Positions 42,019 through 53,952 are shown, numbered from the stretch's first letter. The stretch: 64,000 bases of DNA from Scilla litardierei (GCA_030789695.1 CM061142.1:281349043-281413042), one strand, 5' to 3'. The notes: a model not told the origin generated them from the letters alone. Numbers and translations are program-made.

Positions 42019-44181
42019 CTAGGGGGCCCGGGCTCGAGAGGACGCATCCTCGAGTGTCTCGCCCTGCTCGGAGCGAGGGGGATCGACAGGCGGAGGGGCT
42101 TGCCGGACGCGCTCCACACAATCCCGGAAGGAGGACTGGACGACTTCGACGATCCGGGGGCCGATAAGGTCTTCATATTTACCGAAGGCCTCCCTGAGGA
42201 CCTCGAAGATCCTCTCCCCCAGAGTCCCGACGACGCCCCTCTCCACCTCATCCGCAAACCGCGCCACCTGACGCCGATCCGACAATTCCCTCTGAAACTC
42301 CTCCCTCTCCAGTCGGAACGACTCCGCCGCTTCCTCGGCCGACCGCCGAGCGTCCTCCAACTTTCCCTGGAGGTCGTCCACTCGTCCCTCTAGCTCGGCC
42401 ACCCAGAGCTTGAGTTGCCGAGACTCCATCTGGGCCGCCACCGCAGCTACCTCCGCAGCCCCAGCCCGCTCGTGGTCCCTCGCAGAGGACTCCTCCAGCT
42501 CCCTCAAACGGACAGCTCGACGCTGCGACTCGACAGCGAGTGTTGAACCCTGAACGACAAGACATGAGCCAAGAAGAGAGCGAAAGAAAGAAAGGGACAG
42601 CGTGGTAGCCAGACCTGTTGAAGGATCCAGACCAATGTGTCTGACACCGTGTCGGCGGGGGCCCTCTCAAGGAGACTACGGTCCCGGGGGAGGACGGAGC
42701 CCTCGGCCAACTGTTGAGCCAAGGCTCGGTCAACAAACACTGAATCCCCGGGGGTGACCTCGAGGGAGGCCGAGCTGCTCGCCAACAAGGCACCGATTCC
42801 CGATAATGGAGGCGGAGACGCTGCGACGGGGGTGGTCGTCAGGGTCACTGGAAGATCCTCGGCGGCCACCGCCGGGGGCACGGAGCACACCGGACTGGAG
42901 GGATCCACGCCTTCCTTCCTCCTCTTCCCACCGTGGGGCTCGGCAGGCGCCGAAGGGGAGCGCTTCCGCCTCGTTCCACCTCCACCCTCGGGGACAAGAG
43001 GGGGCACGCCAAGCGCAAGAGGAGCTGCACCGGACCCGTCATTACCCCCCGCCACTTGGGCTGGTGGGACGGATCCGGCCCTTGCCCCCCCCCCCCCCCC
43101 CCCCGGGGAGGAGACTACCAGAAGAAGAGGCGGGAGGCGCGGCCACCACCTTGCCCACGGTGGGCTCGGCTCGGCGCAACTCCTCCTCAACGGTCCGCCG
43201 AGGTGCCCTTCCCGAGGTGCTACCTCGGCTCCGAGCGGCTCCACGACGAATCAGCTCATCAACGTTGCGGGTGAACTCGCGACCAGCCATTCCTGCAAGC
43301 GAAACCGAAATCAGGGTAAGCCACGGGGCAATCCAGGACTGAAAAAGCGACCTACCCGGAGACCACAAGACGGCCTTCAGGAGTAGGTCGTCCAGCAAAG
43401 GCCAGATAGACTTCGCCTCCAAGGGGAGGGCCGACAGCAGCGCGACGGCCGCCTGATCAGCCTCGGAGAGGGTTAGCGTTGGGCAAGGCTGACCCGACCC
43501 ACCCCAACCTGTCAAAATCTGGGCATCCTCAAGGAAGACCACGAAGACATAATCCGAGCTCCAATCCCCCGCCCAGTGGGGTAGCCCGATCAGGCATTCC
43601 CTCCCCGCGCGGGCTCGGAGGTGCAACCACGACCCTAGACCGACCGTCTGGATCTGATAAAAATAGAAGAGAAGGGGGAGAGATGGCTCCAGACCGCGAG
43701 TACAGCAGAGCATCACAAAGCCCGTCAGAACCGCAACCGAACAGGGGGTGAACTGGCAAAGGGGCACCATGAGGTACTCCATGACTTGGATAAAGAAGGG
43801 ATTGAGCGGGAAACGAAGACCCAGACGGAACATCTCGACGTAAACGCCGACTTCATTGCTCCTCGGAAGACAGATCCGCTCGTCGATGAAAGGGACACGA
43901 ACATCATACGGGTGACAGAGGTACCTTCCCCGGATCTCCGCAGCCGCCAGAAAAGAAGTCCTCGACGGCGTTCTGAGGACAACCGGAGGTACATTAAGCC
44001 GCACGGCAGCCGACGCCACATCATCGCCAGCATAGTCTGGGAAGAGCTTCCCCTTCCCTTTATCTCGGAGGGAACGGCTCCCCGAGGAGGAACCGGATCC
44101 CACAGATCGGGGCCCGCCCCGCCTGGACTCAGGAGGATCCCTCGCCCCTTGGCCAGAGCCACCTATCCTAAGAGCAGCCAT
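42019..44181 (-). CDS. Antisense ORF of the Tat-like element, putative gypsy-type transposon protein
   Basis: Starts at ATG 44181. A basic Ser/Gly-rich N-terminus is followed by a domain (about 43970-43600) containing YDVRVPFIDERICLP, then MFRLGLRFPLNPF and a CQFTPCSVAVLTGFVMLC segment. This resembles the domain called putative gypsy-type transposon in plants. The middle is Pro/Gly-rich. The C-terminal 160 residues (42507-42019) are rich in Glu, Arg and Ala with heptad-like spacing and probably form a coiled coil. A run of 20 C (43085-43104) shifts the frame by one base. A 65-nt GT-AG segment (42550-42614) joins two frames in phase, and a 63-nt GT-AG segment (43293-43355) could also be spliced. 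A TATA box lies about 143 bp upstream. Function unknown; no transposase active site is evident. Confidence 0.65.
42550..42614 (-). other. Candidate intron in the antisense ORF
   Basis: 65 nt with GT at 42614-42613 and AG at 42551-42550, after a pyrimidine-rich stretch. Removal joins the upstream frame (…WILQQ) to the coiled-coil frame (GSTLAVESQRR) in phase 0. Confidence 0.55.
43293..43355 (-). other. Candidate optional intron in the antisense ORF
   Basis: 63 nt, GTAGGT donor and TTGCAG acceptor. It is a multiple of three without a stop, so both spliced and unspliced forms keep the frame. It is very short for a plant intron. Confidence 0.35.
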
Positions 44182-44323
44182 AATATGAAGATGGGAAAGG
44201 AGTTACCCTTTTGTTTATTTGGAGAAGACAAGGAAACGAAGGCGGTGGGAGACTCCGAGTTTGTGGAAAACCCGGAACAGAGGGAAGAGCGAGGAAGAAG
44301 TTGGGATCAACGCAGCCGGGGCA

Positions 44324-44331
44324 CTTATATA
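44324..44331 (-). promoter_or_regulatory. TATA box for the antisense ORF
   Basis: TATATAAG on the minus strand, about 143 bp upstream of the ATG at 44181 and between that ATG and the 3' LTR. It suggests the ORF has its own promoter. Confidence 0.55.
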
Positions 44332-44553
44332 CAAGACCCAGGGGCGAATTCGAAACGCCTGACAGGAACGCGTGGCAAGCCTCAAAGAGCTGGCGGCGTT
44401 TCGAAATCGGCGCCAAGGAAAGTCCTATCGATCCGCCTCATCATAACCTTCATTTATGACCGCGCCTCGACTGACGCGCCACTCGGAACCCCAGGAGTCA
44501 CATCGGTCGAGCCGAGCCGGCCAAGGCCGATCGGCCCCACCGATGGGGGCAAT

Positions 44554-45620
44554 TGATACGTCTATTTTGCGGAGGCCCAACAGCATGGGCCCAAAGGCGC
44601 AGCCTACTACGCGAAATCATGGAGGTCCAAGCCCACCAAACGAAGCCCGAAAGACATGAACCCAGAAACCCAACCACCGATCAGAAGCCCGTCTGCGAGA
44701 TCAGGCCCGCCCGACAAGGCCCCCTAGAGGACCCCCGAACGGCGATCCGACCCGACCCCGAAAACGCGCAAGTCACTCGCCCACTCCAGCGATAACCGTT
44801 CCCCCAGGCCCGCTACCACTTAATGGCCGTTATGTGGAGGTGTTGGCATGGCGCAGGGAGCGACGATGGGGAGGCGGATTGAGGGGGCACGATCGGGGGC
44901 GGACAAGGGACGTGAGTCATGGGTAATCACGACGGGAGGCCTATAAAAGGGCTAGGAGGACGACTAGACAAGGGACTGCATCTCAGGTAACAAAACCTAA
45001 GGTACTCCATCAACGACCTAGTTTCCCCACTTCATCTCCTTCCCCCCGCTCGCGCCGGAGGACGTCGTTCCGATCTCCTCTTGAGTCGAATCGTCCCCGC
45101 CGAGCCTCCTCTTTCAGATCATCATCTGACTTAGGCATCGGAGGGGATTTGGCCGGAACCAAGGTCCGACCTCCCTGACGAGTGTTCTCGTCTGCTCAGG
45201 AGGACGTCAGATCCACGAGCCGAGGCTTCCCCTCCGCTCCACGCCAGCCGCGCATCAAGCGAGACAACCGAGGCTACCCCTCGTCGTCCGACCGACCGAG
45301 GCCGAGCGCATCCATCCGAGTCGAGGCTTCCTCTCCGCTCCGCATCGGCCGTGCATTAAGACAAGGCGCCGAGGCTTCCCCTCGTCGTCCGACCGTCCGA
45401 GGCCGAGCATCTCACACCGGGCCGAGGCTTCCCCTCAGCCCCATTGAGGCCGAGGATCCAGACCCGGCCCAGCTGACGTGCTCTACGTCGTCTGCAACTC
45501 CGATTCGCGTCGCGGCTGCACGTGCTCGACGCACCCAAGGGACCCCAAATCGGCCCCTTGACCACGTTGACCAGGCAGTCCACGGTCAACGCTTCTGTAG
45601 TGAGAAAATACTGTGAAACA
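44554..45620 (+). repeat. 3' LTR of the Tat-like element
   Basis: 1067 bp, matching 37928-38994. It is preceded by the purine tract GATGGGGGCAAT (44542-44553). Confidence 0.95.
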
Positions 45621-45625
45621 ATTTC
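45621..45625. repeat. Target-site duplication ATTTC, right copy
   Basis: Matches 37923-37927. Confidence 0.93.
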
Positions 45626-45802
45626 CATATGTAAATTGAAAGTGTTAAAATACAACGTGACCTTTTTCACCGGATGGATATTCATTGCTCAAGAGACGTT
45701 ACTTGAAAAAGAATCCAAGTTGCCTTGCAATACACTGAAAACAAGGTTCATCGGCTTTCCATAAAATGCATCAGCATGCACGGCATGAAAGTATACCAAA
45801 AT

Positions 45803-45922
45803 TTAAGCGGCAGCAGCATCAGATCGTTGATGGGTGACCCCCAAAGCCATCGGGGCTTTCTGGATTAGATTACCAATGCCAGGCACTGGAATTCTTCCGT
45901 GTGCATCTAAGCTCCATACTTG
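45803..45922 (-). pseudogene. Possible last exon of an unidentified protein gene
   Basis: On the minus strand a TTCATTCTCAG acceptor-like sequence at about 45923-45933 is followed by 39 codons and TAA (45803-45805). The peptide begins QVWSLDAHGRIPVPGIGNL and ends in four alanines. It is not low-complexity and does not resemble a transposon protein I know. The adjacent gypsy remnant begins 147 bp away. It may be a host exon, a captured fragment or chance. Confidence 0.3.
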
Positions 45923-46069
45923 CTGAGAATGAAATTCATCAGACCTTCATAGAAAGCTTGTCCCCAGGGAATGATCATTTAAATTTGAGAGAATCTGTGA
46001 ACGGGTAGTTCAATTTGATTCGACTTCTCCAGTTGTTGCTCTGGTGGCAACATTTCAAAACTGAGGTAT

Positions 46070-46190
46070 TGTTGGGGGCTCGGGGGAGCACGCCTATCTG
46101 AATATCTGCAGGTTTGAATCTCGAGCATTGACTGAAAAGGAATCTGATCATTGGACCGTCCACATGACCGCCTGCTTGATTAAGTCCATC
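46070..46190 (+). repeat. LTR fragment of the decayed gypsy element
   Basis: TGTTGGGGGCTCGGGGGAGC and the following 100 bp resemble the start of the LTR at 63061 (TGTTGGGTGCTCGGAGGAGC). It passes directly into RNase H coding sequence, so an internal deletion removed gag to RT. Confidence 0.55.
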
Positions 46191-46615
46191 ATCTCGAGTC
46201 AAAAATTGCGACATGGAATCTACAACAAATGGCTCATGAAGCTACAAGCCTTTGATTATATTGTGGAGTATAAACCTGGAAAATTAAATAGAGCAGCTGA
46301 TGGCCTTTTTAGAGAAGTGAAGAATAGCTCAGACATAGAGGATTATTTTGCTGTCACACTGAGGTGTGATTGGTAGCAAGAAATCAAGGATATGGTGTTG
46401 AGACACCCATATTTTCTAACAATTGCTGAAAAGATACAAAGGGGGAGCCAGAGTCCAGCAAATAATGGAATATATTTTTTACAAAAAGAGAATTGTGATT
46501 AGCACATAGCTCTACATATCATCCTCAAAGTGATGGGCAAACGGAGACAATTGCTAAAAGCTTGGAGTGTTCGTCACAGATGTTTTTGCATTCATAAACC
46601 AAAAGCATGGCATAT
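46191..46615 (+). pseudogene. pol: RNase H end and integrase fragment of the decayed gypsy element, left half
   Basis: Encodes KWLMKLQAFDYIVEYKPGKL, the RNase H end, then after a gap an integrase core fragment (YHPQSDGQTET near 46513-46545). It is cut at 46615 by the copia element; the downstream sequence resumes at 62391. Many stops are present. The clade cannot be fixed, but it resembles chromovirus-type integrases. Confidence 0.75.
46611..46615. repeat. Target-site duplication CATAT, left copy
   Basis: Matches 62386-62390 exactly. Confidence 0.92.
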
Positions 46616-47496
46616 TGTTGCTTTTAATGTGTGATGCAAAATTCTATTCCATGGGCCCTCTTCTCCGAATGGCTGTTGGGACTTGAATGCTCCTTGTTTT
46701 CTTTTAACAACTGACAGCAAAGAGGAAGGCCATGGCTCTCATTTCCCGTGGCTCTCATTTCCAGTGGCTCTAATTTTTTCCAGAGAGCATAAAGAAAGGC
46801 CGGCTGCCATTCTTTTTTATAGAGCCGGCTGCCATTTTTGGAGAGAAGATGGAGAGGTCTTGGATCTGAAATTGGTGTGGAAGAAAGCTAGGTTATTGGA
46901 GAACCAAGAGAGCTTCTTCTTGTGTGAGATATATGGTGAGTGTCTTGCTTCTTCCTATAGCTTGAGATCTAGAGTCTCTTGGAGAGTGTCCTAACTTTTG
47001 GGAACTCTATTACCAAGGACTGATCTTCATTGGTGTGGGATTGGTCGCTTAAGAAGCTCTACATGTTGTAGGAGCTTTGTTATCAAGTATTCCCACTTGG
47101 TTGAGAGAGTATGTGAGCTTGGTGAGAGATCTAGGGTTAGGAGCTATTCTCTCATTGTGGTAGAGGAAAACGAAGATGATGAGATCAGTGTATACCTTAC
47201 TTGATCATTAGTGGAACCGGATGCATTGGATGATGCATGTAGGTTGTTCGCTACCGAACCAGGATAAATCTCCGCGTCTCTTTTGTGTTGCTTACTTTTA
47301 TATGATTGTTTCGTGTGCATGCATATTTTTTTCGCAAGATCATTGAGAGTGTTGGTAGTTGGTGACGACTCTCTTGTGCCCGTGAGATGTTTGAGTTTAT
47401 GCATATGTGACGCCTCGGTTGATTTGGGCCTCGGAATCATGTGTGCGCCATTGTGTACCTAGCTTAAGTGTTAGGGATGTGTACAAAGAACTAACA
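46616..47496 (+). repeat. 5' LTR of the copia element
   Basis: Starts TGTTGCTTTTAATG and ends ACTAACA; homologous to 61534-62385 with many differences. Confidence 0.88.
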
Positions 47497-47498
47497 TG

Positions 47499-47510
47499 CG
47501 GTATCAAAGC
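47499..47510 (+). other. Primer-binding site of the copia element, initiator tRNA-Met
   Basis: CGGTATCAAAGC, two mismatches from TGGTATCAGAGC, two bases after the LTR. Confidence 0.7.
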
Positions 47511-47537
47511 TTTCGGTTTACGAATGAGATAGGCTTA

Positions 47538-48300
47538 ATGGCTAGGACAACTATGGTCTTGACGACAAAAGATGGTGTCTTTGTTGAAGCACCAGGGAGT
47601 TTACGGTGTCGTATATGATACGGGCATGCCATGTAAGGAAACGTCATATGATAAGCGAAGGATGGAGCTTAAAGCCATCGACGAGATCATGCAATCCTTG
47701 AGGATGAGATCCTTGGCAATTTGCCGATGTGGAAGTTGTGAGCAACTTATGGAGAATGCTTGAAGCTCGGTACTCGATCAAGACACTCATTGGACGAAGG
47801 TTGCAATTGTGGTAACGCTTCTATACTAACAGGATGAAAAGGAAAACCTCATTGTGGAACCATGTTGTCGAGATGGACAGAATAGTAATGGACCTACGGG
47901 AATTGGAGAGTGTGATAGACGAGATATATGTCATGTCGCTACTTTGTTCTCTTGCTCCGGTGTATTCCAAGTTTGTAGGTTCGATGTTAAATGGTCAAGA
48001 CTCACTCACGTTGGATGAGGTGAAATTCGCATTGCATACGGATGATCTCCAAAGTTTGGTGCTAAGTGACACCGATGGTTGTGATGTATCATATGTCATC
48101 CGGGGTTGCCAAGAGGGCGAACCCACTCCAAGATCCAAGACAGGCCATTCCAAAAGTAGGAATTAGCGACGGTCCAAGTCAAGGGGCCGCAATGACAACA
48201 AATGCTTCCTATGTAAGGAAAGAGGGCATTGGAAGAGGGATTGCCAAAGGATGAAAGCAGGACGTCAATTGGAATTGTGGAAGATGTTACTCAGAGTTCG
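47538..48300 (+). pseudogene. gag: copia gag with zinc knuckle
   Basis: In broken frames: a start (LTTKDGVF), the helical gag segment VVEMDRIVMDLRELESVIDE, LLCSLAPVYSKFV and a CCHC knuckle CFLCKERGHWKRDC at 48202-48243. Stops and frame changes occur near 47620, 47760 and 48164. It is the structural protein of the copia element, non-functional here. Confidence 0.75.
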
Positions 48301-49640
48301 ACTCATGTTGGAGTACGAGACGGGATGTTTTCTTACGAGAATGACTGCTCGGTGTTTGCGACATACTCTGTGGGAGAAGCGCAATTTTTGTGGCTATTGG
48401 ACTCAGCGTGCTCATTCCATATGACTTCGGATCGGAGTGTGTTCGACTCATACACCATGCATTAGAGAGCGGATTCTCATGGGAAATGGTATGGAGTGCG
48501 AGTAGGTTGGAGTGGCATGGTCAGAGTTAGGATGCACGATGTCATCGTTCGTGTGTTTGATGGCATCAGACATGTTCATGATCTTCGTAGCGGCCTGATA
48601 TCGATAGTAGTTTTGACCGGGATGTGCTATATGGGAGTGATCGCAGAGGATCTATTGTGTATTTCCCGAGAATGCCTGGTTGTCATGAGGGGAAAGAAGC
48701 ATGGCAACTTGTATGCGCTCGATGGACACACAGTAGTGGACGAGGATGGCAGATCACAGGAGTCCGAGTGTGGAGATCCAACGAGACAGTGGCATCTCAG
48801 ATTGGGACATGCTGACGAGCAGAGCCTTGACATTCTTCAGAGGAGTGAGATCAGAGGTGATCGTGGGCTCGATTCTTACAGTGACTGTGGTGCGGAGGGA
48901 CCGAACCAAGTGCAGTTTGGGACAGCTGTCAGACACAACATGGAGCCCATAGAGTGCATCTACACCGACACATGGGGTCCATGTCCAGTTACTTCCCTGG
49001 AAGGCGCGAGGTACTTTGCGGCCTTCATGGATGACATCTCAAGGAAAGTCATAGTTTCTCTCATGTGATCTCGGGAGGAGATCCATGAGAAGGTGCGAAT
49101 ATGGAGGAGCATAGTCGAGAGGCAGATGGGTAGACCCGTAAGAGAGATCCGTACCAACGACATAGAGATATGTGATGTTTGCACGTCAGAAAAGATCACG
49201 TGCTGATACACCATTCCTGATGGAGACCATCACGGTGGCATAGCAGACAGCATGATCAAGATATTGGTAAAGAAGACACTGGGCTACTGAGACCATCTGG
49301 CCTTCCTAAGAAACTGTGGGGGGAGAGCCTTGCTACTGCGGCATACCTTATCAATCAAGCACCATCACTAGCCGTAGGCAGTTCTATTCCCGAGGAGTTA
49401 TGGATGGGTAGAATCGTTGACTTCTTGCACTTGCGTACGTTTGGATGTTATGTGTGGCCATACGAGAGGGACGATGACGATGTAGGACAGTGCATGCATG
49501 AGGTACACTGGTGGAGGTGCGAGAGGATACAAGATATGGTGTCCTAGTACCCGCGAGGTGATTGTTAGACGGCACGTCATGATTGACGAGTCTGCAGTGC
49601 TTAGGGCGAAATAGACTCATGATAGTGTGCAGAGAACAGA
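48301..49640 (+). pseudogene. pol: copia protease remnant and integrase
   Basis: A protease-like segment (FLWLLDSACSFHMT near 48390, with the active-site Asp) is followed by the pre-integrase zinc region (WHLRLGHADEQSLDIL). The integrase core follows: YTDTWGPCPVTSLEGARYFAAFMDD, then after stops GESLATAAYLINQAPS and the LRTFGCYVWPY end near 49445. Frames are broken at 48463, 49066 and later. RT and RNase H do not follow. Confidence 0.75.
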
Positions 49641-51042
49641 GGACAGCCCGATCCATAAAGATGATGAGGTGGTGCAAATTCAGACTCAGGTATGTGATCG
49701 GACACGTGTGTAGACGAACATGGTGTAGAGTCCATCCGATGTGGTTAGTGTCAGTAATCAGCCAGCATCTCACGATGTAGCTCCATATTCAGTTCAGTTG
49801 GAGGTGCAGAGGACAGCGGTCTAAGAGGAGCGTTGCAGTCGGTCGTTGTATCGATGCAGTCAGTTGTAGTGTGTGAGGAGACAGATGTCTCTCACAGTTC
49901 CAGTGTGCACGTTGTGGATGCTCTTGAGGAGACCCAGCATGCTGATGTGTGCAGCTTTAGCTTTAAGGTAGAGCCGTAAATCTACAAAGGAGCAGGGCAG
50001 TTGGTTTTCGCACCAATGCTAGAGGTTTGTTGTGGGTAAGGAGACAGAGGTCTCTGACGTTGCTAGCACACATGAGTTGGTTTCTTCTGAGGACCAGCGT
50101 GTTGAGGTGTGCAGCTTCAGCTTCAGGATAGAGAGTTCTTCTAAGGAGCTTGACATCGGGGTAGAGCATTCGTCGTGCATGGTAGAGCAATCTTCACAGT
50201 ATGGACACAGGCGATATGGCTCTCGTTTGGCTAGGGATAATTTATCAGGCGCATCTTCAAATACTTTGGAGGCCAAACCGGTATAGATGTAGAGAAGCAA
50301 GGAATCTGACAGCGTAGTAAATCGTGGAGACTGCGATGGTGGTCCCAGGTGGAGTTTCCACTATGGACATGGAGCTGAGAGTCAGGAGGCAACATATCGA
50401 GTGCGAGCTCCTTCGGTGGGTGTTCATCTCTCACCTTCGGCGAGTTCATCACAGGTCATGACAGATGAGGACGATCTCCAAAGGCTAGATATTGGTGCGG
50501 TGGACAGTTTGGCGCTTGTATGTGTGCATTCGTGTCTTGGGTCGTCGGCACAGTCAGTTGAGACGCAGAGCCGATGAACGACGAGTCTTGATGAGAAGCA
50601 TTAGCAGATAGAGCGGATACGGACAGCATATCGATATGACCTAGCTGGGTCAGTTTGCAGAGCAGCGGAAAAGACGACGTGTTTCTCGTAGATGATGGCC
50701 ATGTGGTGATGATATGGATGTTCATGGATCAACGGAGGGCTCATTTGACGCTGGCACGACGTCATTTGATTCGTTCATGAAGTCTGAGCTCGCATGGTTA
50801 TCCTCAGAGACAGATGACTTTATCGCAAACATGGCAATGGATGAGGCAGAGATGTGTGAGGCTAAGCTCAAACGACTTCTGATCTTGGCATGTCTTGAAG
50901 GATTGAGGCGCTAGAGAGCGCGATTTCTTATGCACATGATGGAGGTTCATATGTCTGATGGTTAAGGCAAGGTGCATGCATACACGATGGAGTGTTGGAG
51001 TTGGAGCTATGCGGAAGAGAGTGGATTTTTCAGCAAGGTAGA
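49641..51042 (+). other. Copia internal region without RT, with a duplicated segment
   Basis: About 1.4 kb after integrase with no RT motif. Two similar segments (about 49870-49980 and 50031-50150) both encode VCSFSFKVE- or VCSFSFRIE-like peptides, suggesting a local duplication. An open frame at 50714-50914 has no recognised domain. The last bases AGCAAGGTAGAGT, interrupted by the next insertion, are the polypurine tract. Confidence 0.5.
51038..51042. repeat. Target-site duplication GTAGA, left copy
   Basis: Matches 61527-61531 exactly. It lies within the copia polypurine tract. Confidence 0.93.
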
Positions 51043-53907
51043 TGTCACACCCCGCTTCCCTAATATGGAAGGCGAGACGTGAGGAGGTCCGCTCAGACGT
51101 GGAGCTGTGAAGCTGCAGTCTGATAAGCGTCTGTAAAAAATTTCGAAAAGTAGCAGGTCCTTGCATTGCGACGAAACAACAACAATAATAAAGCAGATTA
51201 AAGAACATCCACCACAACATCCAATAATTATTAATTATTACAACATCACAGATTAGTCACAAAAGTACAAGTCTGAACAATAGGCCTAAAGCATGGCCGA
51301 AACATAAACATCGAGGCATATAGGTGCTACACACCGAAATCTAACAGCAACTATAAAAGCAGCAACAACTAAAAGAAGTCTCTAGGTGAGACTAGGACTG
51401 GTCACCGGTGTCCTCGAACTCGGTCTCAGTAGGGACCTCAAACTCAGTGTCAACGAACTGCTCGTCCTCTGCTACCTGCTCTGTCTCAAAGTCTGACATG
51501 TGACACCCAAAGAGAAAAGGGCACATGTCAGCAAAAGTCTCCCAAGGGAAGCGGAGAACTTTTGTGCAAGGATACAAATATAGAAAACGACTAGCAGTTC
51601 TAAACAATATGAAATGACATTTAAAGAGTGCAATAGTTTAAATGACATGATGCATGCACGCCGTAGCAGAAACTACGAAAACACTATTTCACGATTTTCA
51701 CGAAACATTAACTTTTCACATTGTGCACAGAGTTTACGCCTTACAGCTGAAGTGGCTGTACGGGCACACTTCTACGCTGAGTGGTCGCTTAACCCTACCC
51801 CTCCACGTGTATCGAGCGTTGGTTTCCCAACAACACTGTGCTCGCTTCTGGATCACGAGCCAGGAAGTGTTTTTCATTTGGCGTAGGGGTGCACCTAGCC
51901 TCAATAGCAATAACATTTGTAGCGTGTGCTACTCAATCATGAAGAACATATGATGCATGACATGACATGGCAATGAGCAGATAAATTGCGTACCGTTAAT
52001 TGAAATTTAAACATGGCATGGCAGCATGAATGAAAGCAGGTAAAGTGTCGGATCTAGTTTCGTTGTCAAACTAGATCAAATAGGGCGTCTAGGCAGCTAT
52101 CATTTCACTGCCTAGTCTCTTTTACGCTAACAAACAAATTGGCCTAAAAACGTGGCCTAAACATTTACTGGCAAGTATCACTTGCCTGTTTCCGGTGATA
52201 TCGGTTGTCGTGGGTTCGTCTGGACGGGTACTACGTAACGACACGTCCGGTTTTCTGTTTTGGTTAAACAAGTTAACGAATTAGGTCCATTGCAAGATAA
52301 GCACAAAATTTAGTTAACCTCTAAATTAGGTTCGTCAGATTTTTATCAGGGTCTCATGCTAGGGTGGTGTTTATATGGCGTTACACTAACATGATACACC
52401 TCATTAACTTAATATTTATCAACCTAACGTTGTTTAAAAAATTACTAAAATGGTGAAATCAAATTAACATTTAAACTTATAACGCTAACTAATATTAACA
52501 ATTAACTAACTAATTAAGCTAATTAACTCACTAGTCTAATTACATGGCTTAACATAGTATTTATTAATTCACCTACTAACTTTGACTAAAAGGGGTAACA
52601 TGTTAACATGTTTCAAAATTTATCATTATATAATAAATAACCCTATCCCTACTCTCTTTCTCTCTCATCTGTCTTTACCCTATACAAAGGCTGCCACCAA
52701 CTTTCTTTAATAATTAATTCTTTCTTTACTCTTCTCTTAGTCTGCTTCTCTCTGTTCTTTCTTTCTTATCCCTTTTTTTTCTTTAGTCTTGTTTTCATTC
52801 GGTTGCAGCAAACACAAGCAAAGGGAGAGTACTCACTCACGGGGAAGAGAAGCGACGCACGCGCGGAAGAGGGGGGCGGACGGCCGGCGACTGGGCGACT
52901 GGGCTTCCGGCGGCGGCGGCTCCATGCGGGGGGCGGCGGTGCTCCGGCCTGTGGCGGCGCAGGGAGCTTCTCCGAGCGGCGGCGCGCGCGGATCTGTGCT
53001 GGAGGCGACGGCGGCGCGCGCGGGTGGCCGGCAGCGGCTAGGGCTGCGCGCGCGTGCGTGCGTGGGTGAGGGGGGGTGGAGGAGATCGGTTCTAGGAAGG
53101 AGAAGGAGGAGGAAGAAGAAGAAGTTGAGGGTTTATTTAAAATTCAAATCTGAAGCTATTTCAGATTTGTGTGTCTCTCTCTCATTTTCAGATTTGGGTG
53201 TTTTTGAATTCTGATTTCTGTTTGGGGTTTGATTTTGAGGATTTTGGTTTTGGGAAGAATTTGGAGATTTGATTTGTTTGAGGGCTGTTTTTGACGGGGA
53301 TTTGGGTTTGATTTCTGAAATCTGATTTGGGAAATTTGGTTGTTGGTTGAATGGGTTGTATCTGGTTTGTTTTGTTTGCAGGAGAAGAGGAAGATTGCAT
53401 AGTTCGTTCATCAAGAGAGAACGTTGGCTTTTAAGAAAATGAGCAGGGAGACATCTTCCTTCATTTTGTCAAAGCAGAATTAATTTGATTGGGATGTGTA
53501 GTTAATGAAATCTTTAGACTTTTGTAGAGACGTGTTACTTTTTCTCAAACGAAAACAAGGAACAAAGAGAAGCCAACTTTGATTTCAGAAGTGATTGTTT
53601 AAAACGTGTGTGTTGTCGTGTAGTTAAGGGTTAAGGTAAAAACGTAATTAACGTAATTAGTCATCATTAAAAATGGAAAAGTAATTAGTGAAATTAATTA
53701 AAGAAATTAAGATTTTGTAATTAGTAAAATGTAATTAGCAGGATAATTAAGTTAAATTAAGGCTTGATGGTAAATATCGACGATACGGTAAAACGAAAAC
53801 AGTGACGCGCTCGCGTTGACACGTACGGACGAAAAAGTAACTGGATAACAGAAATAAAATACTGGCACGCCCAAACGAAAACGCACCTAAAAATACTGGC
53901 CGTTACA
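51043..53907 (-). repeat. 3' LTR of the chromodomain element
   Basis: 2865 bp, TGTAACGGCC on the minus strand to GTGACA. A GC-rich block (52850-53110) holds open frames that recur in the other LTR and are not taken as genes. A TATA-like TTTAAATAAA lies near 53132-53141. Confidence 0.95.
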
Positions 53908-53920
53908 TTCTACCCACCTT
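53908..53920 (-). other. Polypurine tract of the chromodomain element
   Basis: AAGGTGGGTAGAA on the minus strand, directly before the LTR start TGTAACGG. Confidence 0.8.
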
Positions 53921-53952
53921 AGGGAAAATTCCGTCCTCGGAATTCTCATCAA

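Larger units (their letters stand above)
37928..45620 (+). mobile_element. Tat-like Ty3/gypsy element: gag plus antisense ORF, no pol
   Basis: 7693 bp with two 1067-bp LTRs (37928-38994 and 44554-45620), both starting TGATAC and ending GAAACA, flanked by ATTTC. In order: LTR, primer site, gag, a 90-bp tandem repeat, a long ORF on the opposite strand, polypurine tract, LTR. Protease, RT, RNase H and integrase are absent, so it depends on other elements. Extra ORFs in either orientation between pol and the 3' LTR are known in the Tat lineage (for example RIRE2 and Retand). About 25-30 LTR differences are visible by eye. Confidence 0.93.

Noticed and set aside
52789..53214. GC-rich ORFs in the LTR of the chromodomain element (also 60417-60833)
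   Set aside because: Present in both LTR copies with an indel between them; composition-driven frames of LTR sequence, no domain.
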